From Clostridium amylolyticum (GTDB lineage: Bacteria > Bacillota > Clostridia > Clostridiales > Clostridiaceae), in NCBI RefSeq assembly GCF_900142075.1, contig NZ_FQZO01000002.1:124001-188000 (forward strand): 64,000 nt of DNA, given 5' to 3'. Positions 24,865-33,551 of this stretch are shown in pieces. Position 1 is the first letter of the stretch, and the number at the start of each line of letters is the position of its first letter. The translations under genes were made by a program, and so were the position numbers. The notes beneath the pieces are model-generated. The model saw nothing but the letters and a program-made list of their open reading frames with translations. It had not been told where the DNA came from and ran no database searches.

Positions 24865-26655
24865 TTAAATTGTATATTTTTTAAGATCTTGTTTAAACAA
24901 TTCCGTAACTTGTCCAAATTCTTCAATATTTTTTATGAGCTTTAATATTTCTGAAGTATAGTTTGCTACACTAGCACTAACTTCTTCTGAGGATGCAGAG
25001 TTTTCTTCTGCTATGGAAGCAAGACTTTCTATATTTTCAGCTATCTCCTCAAAATCTTTAACTTCTTTGTTTAAATCATTGATGGTTTTAATTGTAGATA
25101 CCGCCACAGTTTGTATGGAGTTAACAGCTTCAAAACTTATTTCTCTTACATCTTCCAAGCTCTTTGTTTCTTTTTCCAGGTGTGTATATTGATTGTCTAC
25201 ATCATTTACCACTAATTTTATGTCCTTAACAAACTGTGCTAAGTTTGAGTTTATCTCTTGAACCGCATCCTTAGATTGCTCTGCCAATTTTCTTATAGAT
25301 TCAGCCACCACAGAAAAACCTCTTCCCTGTTCCCCTGCTCTAGCTGCTTCTATAGATGCATTAAGGGCTAGCAGATTAGTTTGTTCAGCTATTCCTGAAA
25401 CTATGGATACTATATTTGTGATATTAGCAGCCTTCTTTTCTAGCACTTCACTGCTATCTTTAACTTTTAAGAAGTCATTTAAAGCTTTCTTAATATTTAA
25501 ACTAGCCTTGTCCACTTGGTCATAGCTGTTATTTAACTTTTCCATAGCCTTTTCTAATTCAACTTTATTACTATTTTCACCCTTTACTATGGTATCTAGA
25601 ATCTCCATGCTTTCATGAATCTTAAAGGCTATGCCTTCAGTATTTTCCGCCTGAGAAACAGCCCCTTCAGAAACCTGTTCTACTACACCTGATATTTCAT
25701 TGGATGTAACATTCATAGATTCGCTTATAGTATTTATGTTGTCTATAAACACTTTCATTTCATCGGTAACACCTTTAAAGCCTGTGAAGTCACTTTTAAT
25801 TTGCTTTTTATAATTAATTAGAAGTCCATGGATCTCTTCAAGAAAGTCGTGGGTGGTAATTTTGCTTTCTGAAAAATACCTTCTATTGTTTATTTCATTA
25901 AACTCATCCTTAATTATACTTAAAGGTCTTAATAACCCAAAGGCTGCTATTCCTGCAGCCATAGAGGATATGGTTGCAGATATTAAGGAATGTATTGGTT
26001 TTAATAAAAACACCGTGCTTAAAAATGTCGTTATAAAAGTAAATAAAGCTATTTTAAGTTCAAAGCTTTTTATAATCCCTAGGGATAAAATATTATTGAA
26101 TATATAGTCTTTTTTATAATAAATCTCATTCTCAAAAGTGATTTTAACTTGAAGCATTCCTTTTTCTTTTTTAACTTCAACAAAATCTATTTTTTCTTTA
26201 AAATATTCCGCACTGCCCATTAATAGTCCATAAAAGTAGTCATACATCTCACGCTCTGACCTATAGGTAAGCACTGCTTCTTTTGAAGATATAGGTTCTA
26301 TTACTAAAAAAGGCGGTTTAGCTCCTATAAACTTTTTAGTCATAACAATATGTATATTGTAAATATTTCTTAAAAAGGTATAAAGATTTTCACATTGAAA
26401 AAATGCAGGATAATCTTTGTAAAAAGTATTAATATTATCCTCTCCTATAGTATTCCATACCTTTTTAACGTCTTTATTTGTCATTTTCGCTATGTGTGCA
26501 ATAACATTTTTTATCTTTTCGTCTTCCACATTTTCTAAAGGAGTGAATATCTTATACTTATGCCACCCCACAATATCCATGGCAGAATTTACTACATCCT
26601 CACCATAAACTCTTCTACAGGTTTTAATCCATGTAGAAACTACAGTACCTTTCAT
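24865..26655 (-). CDS. H-NOX heme-domain methyl-accepting chemotaxis protein
   Basis: About 596 residues. Residues 1-185 form an H-NOX gas-sensing domain with all heme determinants visible: proximal His102 (NIHIVMTKKF), Pro115, and Tyr131-Ser133-Arg135 (YRSER). Trp9, Asn74 and Tyr140 match the distal hydrogen-bond network of the O2-binding H-NOX of Thermoanaerobacter. Two membrane helices follow (about 200-255), then a long cytoplasmic methyl-accepting signalling domain whose hairpin tip is EQTNLLALNASIEAARAGEQGRGF. There is no extracellular sensor, so the heme domain faces the cytoplasm. The ATG at 26653-26655 has GAGGTG 6 bases upstream; a GTG three codons earlier overlaps that site. Predicted to steer the cell relative to O2 or NO. 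Confidence 0.92.
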   Translation of the reverse strand: MKGTVVSTWIKTCRRVYGEDVVNSAMDIVGWHKYKIFTPLENVEDEKIKNVIAHIAKMTNKDVKKVWNTIGEDNINTFYKDYPAFFQCENLYTFLRNIYNIHIVMTKKFIGAKPPFLVIEPISSKEAVLTYRSEREMYDYFYGLLMGSAEYFKEKIDFVEVKKEKGMLQVKITFENEIYYKKDYIFNNILSLGIIKSFELKIALFTFITTFLSTVFLLKPIHSLISATISSMAAGIAAFGLLRPLSIIKDEFNEINNRRYFSESKITTHDFLEEIHGLLINYKKQIKSDFTGFKGVTDEMKVFIDNINTISESMNVTSNEISGVVEQVSEGAVSQAENTEGIAFKIHESMEILDTIVKGENSNKVELEKAMEKLNNSYDQVDKASLNIKKALNDFLKVKDSSEVLEKKAANITNIVSIVSGIAEQTNLLALNASIEAARAGEQGRGFSVVAESIRKLAEQSKDAVQEINSNLAQFVKDIKLVVNDVDNQYTHLEKETKSLEDVREISFEAVNSIQTVAVSTIKTINDLNKEVKDFEEIAENIESLASIAEENSASSEEVSASVANYTSEILKLIKNIEEFGQVTELFKQDLKKYTI

Positions 26656-26790
26656 ATCCTTCACCTCTTAATATATTTAACCTCAAACTCTTATTATAGA
26701 CAATTTTCTTCATATTTTCTATCATTATTGCGTTAAAATTAATATATTTTTCTGCTAAGGTTAGTATATTTTCATAATATGTAAATATTT

Positions 26791-26920
26791 ATATAATAAT
26801 TATTATTAGATAATAATTATTATATAACAAAACAACCCTTTTAATATATAATGCTAAAATTTTAATTTTCGCCATATTATGGCAATACTTTAAAATTAAT
26901 ACACTATTTTAAAAAGGTTG
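26791..26920. other. Palindromes in the gap between sleC and the receptor gene
   Basis: The 325-bp gap contains three structures. A perfect 15-bp AT-only palindrome has arms 26791-26805 and 26811-26825. CAACCCTTTTAA (26833-26844) pairs with TTAAAAAGGTTG (26909-26920), one mismatch. Inside that loop lies GCCATA-T-TATGGC (26871-26883). The second pair follows the sleC stop and is T-rich downstream, so it is probably the sleC terminator. The GCCATA palindrome could be an operator. No gene is seen. Confidence 0.5.
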
Positions 26921-26980
26921 CTTTAAATACTAATTAGATGTACACACCTATTTGATACTATATTTTATATTGTGAAGAAT

Positions 26981-28474
26981 TTATTTTATAGGCATTAAAA
27001 AGGTTTTGTTAGTACCTTTTCCCTTTCTAGAATAAGGTACATAAGGAGCATCATCAATTTCTTTAAAAACCTCTTCTTCAACACTTCTTTCTGCTTCTTC
27101 AGATTTCTGAATCTGCTGCTCTTCCTCTACCTTCACTGGAGTCTTTTCTTCTGATTCTACAGTTCTTAACTCAGCTATTTTAGAGACTCCCACATATATT
27201 TCTGAAATCTTATACCAGGTAGCATAATCTACTTTTCCGGTTTGAGGCAGTCCAAACACCTGCTGAAATACTTTTACAGAATTTTCTGTAGTAGGTCCAT
27301 ACACACCATCTACTGCTAATTTAGGTATTAAAGGATAGTTTTGCGCAATTCTATTTAAATAAGTTTGAATATCTCTTACAGGATTCCCTCTAGATCCTAC
27401 AGATAAAACTGTTCCTGGATAAGAAACAGGAATCCCTGACACCTCTGGCGCTCTTCTAAGCTCTAGATTATTGCCATAAAAGTTTGTTAATATTTCATAA
27501 GGAATTTTCCCTTGATCTCCCAAATACTTACTGCCCCATTGTGTTAACCACCCTGGGCATTGAACCCTTACTCCGTCGCAGTATTGAGCAAAGAGAGGTT
27601 GCTTAGCATCTGGTCTTTTAATATAAGTAGAAAAGATTTCATCCACTATTCTATTAATGTTATCATATATATTTCTCCCATAACTAAAAGCCTGATCGAA
27701 AGCTGTTGAAGTAGTAATGGTAAAGTCTTTTCCTTTACTTCTATACCATTCTGTATAAATCCTATTTAAAGTAAAAGATATTATACAATAAAGATTTGCC
27801 CTAATAGTGGTTTCAGGCCAAGTAGAAAATATCTCACAAGATGCAACATTTTTTATATAGTCTTTATACCTAACTGTATAATTTGGCGCACTAGGATCAT
27901 CTGGACTACCATCATGTACTATTACAAACTCCGGTACCACAACATTTTCAAGTACCACTGCTCCTTTTTCTGGTGGCAGGGGTTTTTCTTCCGCTTCCGG
28001 TATTTTAGGCGGGAATATTCCTACCAAAGTATTCTGATCAATATTTATAATTTGCTCTTGCCTTTTCATTAATTCATAGCCTTCTACAAGTTTATGCGTG
28101 GGTATAATGATTTCTTGATTTTTTATTCCTCTCATTTCAGCTTCTCTTGTAGTAATTAAATTACACTCTTGCAGTGCAGTGATATTTGGAAGTATCTGAA
28201 CTCCTCTAACTATAAGAGGTGCATACCCTGCTGCTTCTACCTGAACATCACAAAAGCTATAAGGTATTTGATTACTAGGAACTTGAGAAAATTCTACTGG
28301 TGGTGCAGGAAGTTCTAATTCTTCCGTTTGTCCTACAGCATTTGTAGTAAGTACCTGCTCAGTAGGTGATGCTTTTATATTTTGCGATCTGGGTATTACC
28401 GTAACCTTTGTATTTTCTATGGGTACGAAGTTTCCACTTTGGAAAACCTGTACTTTTAATCGGCCAACCGCCAT
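26981..28474 (-). CDS. sleC: Spore cortex-lytic enzyme SleC
   Basis: A 497-residue protein matching clostridial SleC, the cortex hydrolase activated during spore germination. The N-terminal pre/pro region (about 1-190) starts AVGRLKVQVFQSGNFVPIEN. The catalytic transglycosylase-type domain (about 195-345) includes NLYCIISFTLNRIYTEWYRSKG and CPGWLTQWGSKYL. A peptidoglycan-binding domain (about 350-428) holds LSVGSRGNPVRDIQTYLN and VDGVYGPTTENSVKVFQ. An extra acidic tail of roughly 60 residues after it is not in the about 440-residue C. perfringens enzyme. The ATG follows AAGGAG. The Csp protease that would cut off its propeptide is encoded immediately upstream, with a matching candidate promoter. 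Confidence 0.9.
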   Translation of the reverse strand: MAVGRLKVQVFQSGNFVPIENTKVTVIPRSQNIKASPTEQVLTTNAVGQTEELELPAPPVEFSQVPSNQIPYSFCDVQVEAAGYAPLIVRGVQILPNITALQECNLITTREAEMRGIKNQEIIIPTHKLVEGYELMKRQEQIINIDQNTLVGIFPPKIPEAEEKPLPPEKGAVVLENVVVPEFVIVHDGSPDDPSAPNYTVRYKDYIKNVASCEIFSTWPETTIRANLYCIISFTLNRIYTEWYRSKGKDFTITTSTAFDQAFSYGRNIYDNINRIVDEIFSTYIKRPDAKQPLFAQYCDGVRVQCPGWLTQWGSKYLGDQGKIPYEILTNFYGNNLELRRAPEVSGIPVSYPGTVLSVGSRGNPVRDIQTYLNRIAQNYPLIPKLAVDGVYGPTTENSVKVFQQVFGLPQTGKVDYATWYKISEIYVGVSKIAELRTVESEEKTPVKVEEEQQIQKSEEAERSVEEEVFKEIDDAPYVPYSRKGKGTNKTFLMPIK

Positions 28475-28504
28475 ATGATGACTCCTTATTATAATAATTC
28501 TTTA

Positions 28505-28535
28505 TATTATATGCTTTTTAAATTTAAAGAGTTAC
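28505..28535 (-). promoter_or_regulatory. Candidate sporulation (SigK-like) promoter of sleC
   Basis: On the minus strand GTAAC (28535-28531) precedes CATATAATA (28513-28505) by 17 bases. The -10 fits the CATANNNTA mother-cell consensus and AC is the SigK -35 core. The same GTAACT / GCATA arrangement lies before csp at 32292-32263. There is nothing else notable in the 158-bp gap. Confidence 0.5.
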
Positions 28536-28632
28536 TATGTCTTCTAATATACTTTTCTTTATAGTTATATTATTTATATTTCTTAATACTTCTTGCATTC
28601 ATACTTTAACTTATTATCTATACAGAATTTTT

Positions 28633-31600
28633 TTAATCTATATCCTCATCTATGGATGTTTTAACTCTAATATTATTAAAAACCCCTTCTAAATTTAGTG
28701 TTCCATAGCCCCATTGTGGATTAGGATATACTTCTCCCGGCCTCTTATTGGCTCCTCTTATTAAGTAAGTCTTTAATTTTTGACTGTATAAAGTAGGGTC
28801 ATTACCATCCACTATACCCCATTGAAGTAAAAGCGCATTAGCTCCCGCTGTAACTGCCGCAGCTACACTGCTTCCAGTCACCGTGGTAGTTCCTCCTCCT
28901 ACTGCTGTGGTAAGAGCATTTATACCTCCTGCGGAGATCTCTGGCTTTATTCGTCCATCCCTTGTATAACCTCTTCCTGATTGAGCCACTGCTGTGTTGT
29001 TATTTTGATTATAATATCCCACCGTTATGGCTCCTGCAGCAGTAGAGGGCAGGGTTAGAGTGATAAATTGATTAGGATTTAAAAACCGTGTTCCCTCTTT
29101 AATAAGATCTCTTTGAGGTATCCAAGAATTATATCTTCCATCCACTACTAAATCTCCATAAAGTCTAAATTGCCATATCCCTTCCCTTATATTGGTTATC
29201 ATTACTCTAATTAACTCATCCCCTGTGGCTTCTTCTGGTATAAAATATTTCACATAAAGAATACTTCTTTCATATACAAAATTAACCTGTTCTACTTCTC
29301 CCCGTCTAGCAGGTATTTTCTCTATTACTTCACCAGATGGAGATACTACTCCTAAGGAGATTTTATCAGGTTTGTTACACCATATCTCAAACATAAGTTC
29401 ATTCTCTTCAGGAGCTACACTTAATTCAATAATTTTTATATCACCAGTCTTATCAAATTCCCCTTCAGTGTGTGTATCCGAAAAGCCCTCATTTCCAGTG
29501 GGAATGGAAATCACAATGCCCCTTATCTTGGTTAATTGATCAATATATTTTTCAAGGATAGTATTACCGTCATGACCTCCTAAGTTACTACCTACCGGCA
29601 CTAGTATTGATATAGGGGTATTTAACTCCCTAGCAACATTATATATATATTTAAGAGCTAATATTATATCCGTATCATTATATTTAGCTACGATGGTATC
29701 TTCCACCCCATAATCCTCGGATACCTCAGGTTGAATGCTTTTTAACTTTACCACTATAAATCTACTATCTGGAGCTGCACCTACAAGAATTGGATTTCTT
29801 CCTTTCGCCCCCATAAGTCCACACATGTGAGTTCCATGTCCATTAATATCCTTAGAGGGAACTATAGCGTAGGGGTCTCCTCCACTCCTAGCAGCTTTAA
29901 TTGCTCTATTTATATCATCCATGGTATACTCACTACCAAAAGGTATATTGTTAGGTGCCTTTCCTATGGAGATACTTTGGTCCCACAGCCTTAATACCTT
30001 ACTAGTATCATCTTCAAACATAAATTCCAAATTCATGTAATCTATACCCGTATCTAATATTCCTAATAAAACTCCTTGACCTGTGAGAGTTAAATATGGA
30101 TTTTTGTGAAACTGAAGTATATTGGCGGATTCTAATGGGGATACCTGACATAAAGTATATATCCTTCCAGGATCTATAAAAACTATTTCTTTCACCCTTG
30201 CAGTTAACTCTTCTTCCCTTCCTCTTTTTACAGATAGCACAGCATAATTTTCGTCCAAAATAAATGCTGAAGCAAAACCTGTAGCCTCAGTTGCACCTAC
30301 AATATCCCCATCATATTCTATTACGTAATTTGCATAAGTAGGATCTAGGTAGTTTGCCCCCGGGGATACTTGCCTGAAACTTTTCACTTGATTTATTTTA
30401 TATTTTTCCTTTTCTGCCCTTGTTAAAATATCATCTTTCTCAATATCCATTGATCTTCCTCCTACACTCAGCTTAGCCATATCCAATGCATCTTTAGCAC
30501 ACACTACACCATAACCCCAAGTAGGATTAGGATATGATTCCTCCCTTCTAATTCTCTTAGCTCCTCTAAGCAAATAATATCTTAATCTATCTCCATATAA
30601 AAAAGGATCATTACCTTGTACTATTCCCCATTGCATTAAAAGAGCACATATCCCTGATACATGTGGTGCTGCCATGGAAGTACCACTTTTGGGTCCTGTA
30701 TTTCCGCCTGGTAAGAAAGAAGTTATATTCTCTCCAGGGGCAACAACATCTGGTTTTATGAAGCCATTTCCATATATCCCCCTACCCGAGAAAGGGGATA
30801 TAGTATTGGTTAAATAATTATAGCTTCCTACAGATATAACATTTTGTACCGTAGCAGGAATTCCTAACGTGTTGAAAACATCCGGCTGAAGAAATCTTGT
30901 TCCAGGATTTAGTCTTTCTGAGGTAGGCATCCATATATCAAACCTTCCTCTATCAGGTCCTTCAGTGGTAAGCCTAATATTCCACTGTCCAGAAGTTATA
31001 GGCCCAGATGGCGACACCAAAGTAATTATTATTTCACCATTTATATTAAAAGGCTTTGGCCCGGTATAATAATATAAAAATCTATCTCCTCCTACATTGA
31101 TGCTTTTATATCCCTGTTGAATTTTTACAATACCACTGCTATTACCTGAAGGATTTATAACTTCTACAGAAACATCCGCTAATAGTGGCTTGTAAAACTG
31201 CATAATTACTCCATTTTCCCCAGGACTTACATTCATTCCTATGTTAATTACATCTCTAAGATCCCCACCCACATGGTGAGCTCTATCTCCTTCGTTGCCC
31301 GAGGCTACTACAAAACTTAGCCTTTCTACACTAGAAACAGTATTTATATATTGCTCTAAAATACTAGAACCATTATGTGCTCCGTCATTAGTACTCCAGC
31401 TTAAGTTAATAACTAGAGGGAGATTAAGTTCTCTAGCTCTATCTATCAGAAATTTAATACCTCTTAATATCTGTGTACTGAGAGTAAAATTTATACCTTC
31501 AACTCCTGTTATCTTTACCATAGATATGGAGCTGTTATATGCCACTCCATAATTTTCTCTATTAATATTGCCTCCAGCACAAGCTATCCCTGCCACATGA

Positions 31601-32160
31601 GTACCATGACCTGTTGAGTCTCTAAAGTTAATCATGGCATAAGGATCCGGTGATAAAAGTGCTTCATCTATCTGCTTTTTATTCCACACCTTTCCTTGTT
31701 GAGCTAAATCGTATAGATACTCTATTCTTGTCCCCCCTGCATCTGTTCTAAATGCAGGAAGGGTGTAGTCTATTCCAGTATCTATAAACCCTACTAAAAC
31801 CCCTTCTCCTGTAAGCTTATCCACCAGCCACACCTCCGGTACACAAGCTGCTCTGTTGCTATCTAAAGAAGAAGTATAAAGTACTTGAGGAAGTTCTAAA
31901 TAGTGAATGCCTGTAACTTTTGAAATATCTTTAATTTTATCCACAGGCAAAGTGATAATACCATACCCATAACCTAGATTTTCAAAGGTCCCTCCAATGT
32001 TATCCACAGCTTGTCTCACATTATCCACATTATCCCCAATTAATACTTCTAATTCTACCTTATTTGTTAAGAATTGCGAGCTACTAGATAAATCAACAAT
32101 TTTCTCATAAAGCTCAGGGGGCAAATTAATTAAAAGATTAAGCAGAGCATTACCTGCCAT
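28633..32160 (-). CDS. cspBA: Fused tandem germination protease (CspBA-type), two subtilisin domains
   Basis: 1175 residues with two consecutive subtilisin-like units. Unit 1 has an N-terminal prodomain (about 1-100) and triad Asp127 (GFIDTGID), His185 (TGHGTHVAG), Ser495 (SGTSMAAPH), with oxyanion Asn289. Unit 2 has a second prodomain-like stretch (about 580-690) and Asp703 (GILDTGID), His775 (NGHGTHMCG), Ser1098 (TGSSVAAAV), with Asn890. Both triads are therefore formally complete, although unit 2 has GSSVAAA where GTSMAAP is usual. The ATG follows GGAGGT. sleC lies 158 bp downstream. Csp proteases activate SleC during spore germination. The C. difficile CspBA fusion is similar in layout, but its second unit is a pseudoprotease. 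Confidence 0.9.
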   Translation of the reverse strand: MAGNALLNLLINLPPELYEKIVDLSSSSQFLTNKVELEVLIGDNVDNVRQAVDNIGGTFENLGYGYGIITLPVDKIKDISKVTGIHYLELPQVLYTSSLDSNRAACVPEVWLVDKLTGEGVLVGFIDTGIDYTLPAFRTDAGGTRIEYLYDLAQQGKVWNKKQIDEALLSPDPYAMINFRDSTGHGTHVAGIACAGGNINRENYGVAYNSSISMVKITGVEGINFTLSTQILRGIKFLIDRARELNLPLVINLSWSTNDGAHNGSSILEQYINTVSSVERLSFVVASGNEGDRAHHVGGDLRDVINIGMNVSPGENGVIMQFYKPLLADVSVEVINPSGNSSGIVKIQQGYKSINVGGDRFLYYYTGPKPFNINGEIIITLVSPSGPITSGQWNIRLTTEGPDRGRFDIWMPTSERLNPGTRFLQPDVFNTLGIPATVQNVISVGSYNYLTNTISPFSGRGIYGNGFIKPDVVAPGENITSFLPGGNTGPKSGTSMAAPHVSGICALLMQWGIVQGNDPFLYGDRLRYYLLRGAKRIRREESYPNPTWGYGVVCAKDALDMAKLSVGGRSMDIEKDDILTRAEKEKYKINQVKSFRQVSPGANYLDPTYANYVIEYDGDIVGATEATGFASAFILDENYAVLSVKRGREEELTARVKEIVFIDPGRIYTLCQVSPLESANILQFHKNPYLTLTGQGVLLGILDTGIDYMNLEFMFEDDTSKVLRLWDQSISIGKAPNNIPFGSEYTMDDINRAIKAARSGGDPYAIVPSKDINGHGTHMCGLMGAKGRNPILVGAAPDSRFIVVKLKSIQPEVSEDYGVEDTIVAKYNDTDIILALKYIYNVARELNTPISILVPVGSNLGGHDGNTILEKYIDQLTKIRGIVISIPTGNEGFSDTHTEGEFDKTGDIKIIELSVAPEENELMFEIWCNKPDKISLGVVSPSGEVIEKIPARRGEVEQVNFVYERSILYVKYFIPEEATGDELIRVMITNIREGIWQFRLYGDLVVDGRYNSWIPQRDLIKEGTRFLNPNQFITLTLPSTAAGAITVGYYNQNNNTAVAQSGRGYTRDGRIKPEISAGGINALTTAVGGGTTTVTGSSVAAAVTAGANALLLQWGIVDGNDPTLYSQKLKTYLIRGANKRPGEVYPNPQWGYGTLNLEGVFNNIRVKTSIDEDID

Positions 32161-32262
32161 ATTAGACCTCCAAATAAATGATTATTAGCTTAAACTTTAA
32201 TTGATTAATTAATTGAAAATTACCTTATTGTAACATTTAACCAAACAGCTTCTATAGTGATA

Positions 32263-32292
32263 TATATTATGCAAAATATGCAAAATAGTTAC
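32263..32292 (-). promoter_or_regulatory. Candidate sporulation (SigK-like) promoter of cspBA
   Basis: On the minus strand GTAAC (32292-32288) lies 16 bases before CATAATATA (32271-32263), a match to CATANNNTA. It starts about 100 bases upstream of the csp ATG and mirrors the sleC promoter candidate. A SigE reading is possible but its -35 is poorer. Confidence 0.5.
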
Positions 32293-32344
32293 ACTGTTAA
32301 GTTAATACATTATGGGGTATTATTTCATTAAATTTAAAATAAAA

Positions 32345-32381
32345 AGAGATGAAGTTTAAGCTTAATGCTTTCTTCATCTCT
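32345..32381 (-). terminator. Terminator after the XRE regulator gene
   Basis: AGAGATGAAG (32345-32354) pairs with CTTCATCTCT (32372-32381). On the minus strand it is followed by TTTTTATTTTA, just after the XRE-gene stop, so csp is transcribed separately. Confidence 0.75.
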
Positions 32382-32395
32382 ATAAATCTTTATTC

Positions 32396-33082
32396 TTATA
32401 ACACTATTTCAAGTTTAACTAATTTCGCTATGGGCTTAATGTCTTTAATAGCTGCAGTTTCAGTCTTTACAGTGCCACTGTTACTTATAATTAAAACTTT
32501 TGTATTATCCAACTTCTTAACCTGTCTCACTGCTCTTTTATCGTTATAATCCATAAGACAAATAGAATTATTCTCTAATTCTTTTATAGAATAAGCTAGC
32601 GCTATATCACCTTTAGCAATCCTATATCCAATCATGTCTTCATCTTCTATCTCAATATAAAAAACCTTATCAGCAGAATGTCCTTCTATTTTATTTGAAT
32701 GCACAGGAAGCTGTCTTGTGCTTTTAACCACATTTAGAGAATAATCATACACAGGTACATTTTTTAATACTGAACCAAAGGCTTGATTCCATATATCCTT
32801 AGTTTCTTCTTGAGATTTACTTCCCTTCAAAGGAGGCGCCGAAGCTCTTTTAACTTCATTTTCTCGTTTTAAATCTTCATCTGTTGCTAGCATATTAACA
32901 TCATTTAAATCTACATTTAAAACCTTAGAAATCCTGTTAATCATGCCTTCGTTCATTATTTTTCTTCCCAGCTCCACATCAGCTATAAAGCTTTCCGCAA
33001 CGCCAAGCTTCTTAGCTAGCTGCTTTTGACTCATATTAGAGCTACTACGAGCGGCTTTAACTCTTTCTCCTACTCTACTCAT
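32396..33082 (-). CDS. XRE-family regulator with S24-like C-terminal domain
   Basis: A 228-residue protein. The helix-turn-helix (residues about 6-60: VKAARSSSNMSQKQLAKKLGVAESFIADVELGRK) is followed by a linker. The C-terminal half (about 110-228) resembles the LexA/S24 peptidase fold (EIEDEDMIGYRIAKGDIALAY, then KRAVRQVKKLDNTKVLIISNS). The catalytic Ser of S24 enzymes would lie where DEDM occurs, so it is probably not self-cleaving and may use the fold for ligand binding or dimerisation. The ATG follows AAAGGAAA. Next to the germination genes but with its own terminator; no link to them is proven. Confidence 0.75.
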   Translation of the reverse strand: MSRVGERVKAARSSSNMSQKQLAKKLGVAESFIADVELGRKIMNEGMINRISKVLNVDLNDVNMLATDEDLKRENEVKRASAPPLKGSKSQEETKDIWNQAFGSVLKNVPVYDYSLNVVKSTRQLPVHSNKIEGHSADKVFYIEIEDEDMIGYRIAKGDIALAYSIKELENNSICLMDYNDKRAVRQVKKLDNTKVLIISNSGTVKTETAAIKDIKPIAKLVKLEIVL

Positions 33083-33165
33083 TGGTATATTTCCTTTCTA
33101 GCTCATTTAGTTTTATATTATTTTTTAGCTCATTTGCCACTTGTCACGTGCCAGACACTCTTCCA

Positions 33166-33528
33166 TTATTTTCTATTATTCTTAAACCATTCTCTTTCTT
33201 CCATGAGATGCTCTACTAGGTAATGGAAAGTCCAGTTTATTGAGGTAGGGGTAACCACTGCTAGTATTCCCTCTCTGCCTATGATGGCCCTAACTAATTT
33301 AATAGCTTTATCCAGCTCTTCATCTGAAAAGCTATTAAATAGCACTATCTTCTCCTCCGGAACTTTTTTATCATGTATCTCAAACTTTAATCCTTCTATT
33401 ATTTGGCCTATCTTCATGCTAGCCATTTCTGTAGTTACTTCTTTTACTTCTAGGTTAGACATTCTTAACGCTTCTAGCTGTTCATTATCAAGTCCGTAAG
33501 CTAGCATCATCTTGTTATTATCCAACAT
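33166..33528 (-). CDS. DUF3783-type small protein
   Basis: About 120 residues, no signal peptide or membrane helix. The sequence (MMLAYGLDNEQLEALRM near the start, IVLFNSFSDEELDKAIKLVRAI in the middle, ILAVVTPTSINWTFHYLVEHLMEE at the end) resembles DUF3783 proteins of clostridia, whose role is unknown. ATG at 33526-33528 is used because AAGGAG lies 5 bases upstream; a GTG two codons earlier would touch that site. It lies 23 bp after ppiB and 80 bp before the XRE gene, so it may be part of a ppiB transcript. Confidence 0.65.
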   Translation of the reverse strand: MLDNNKMMLAYGLDNEQLEALRMSNLEVKEVTTEMASMKIGQIIEGLKFEIHDKKVPEEKIVLFNSFSDEELDKAIKLVRAIIGREGILAVVTPTSINWTFHYLVEHLMEEREWFKNNRK

Positions 33529-33551
33529 ACTCACTCCTTAAATATATTAAC

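Noticed and set aside
19620..33160. Possible third repeat family from CACTTGACAAGTGACA (about 19632-19648) and CCACTTGTCACGTG (about 33135-33148)
   Set aside because: Only two short, poorly matching stretches, both near stop codons; too little to define a family.
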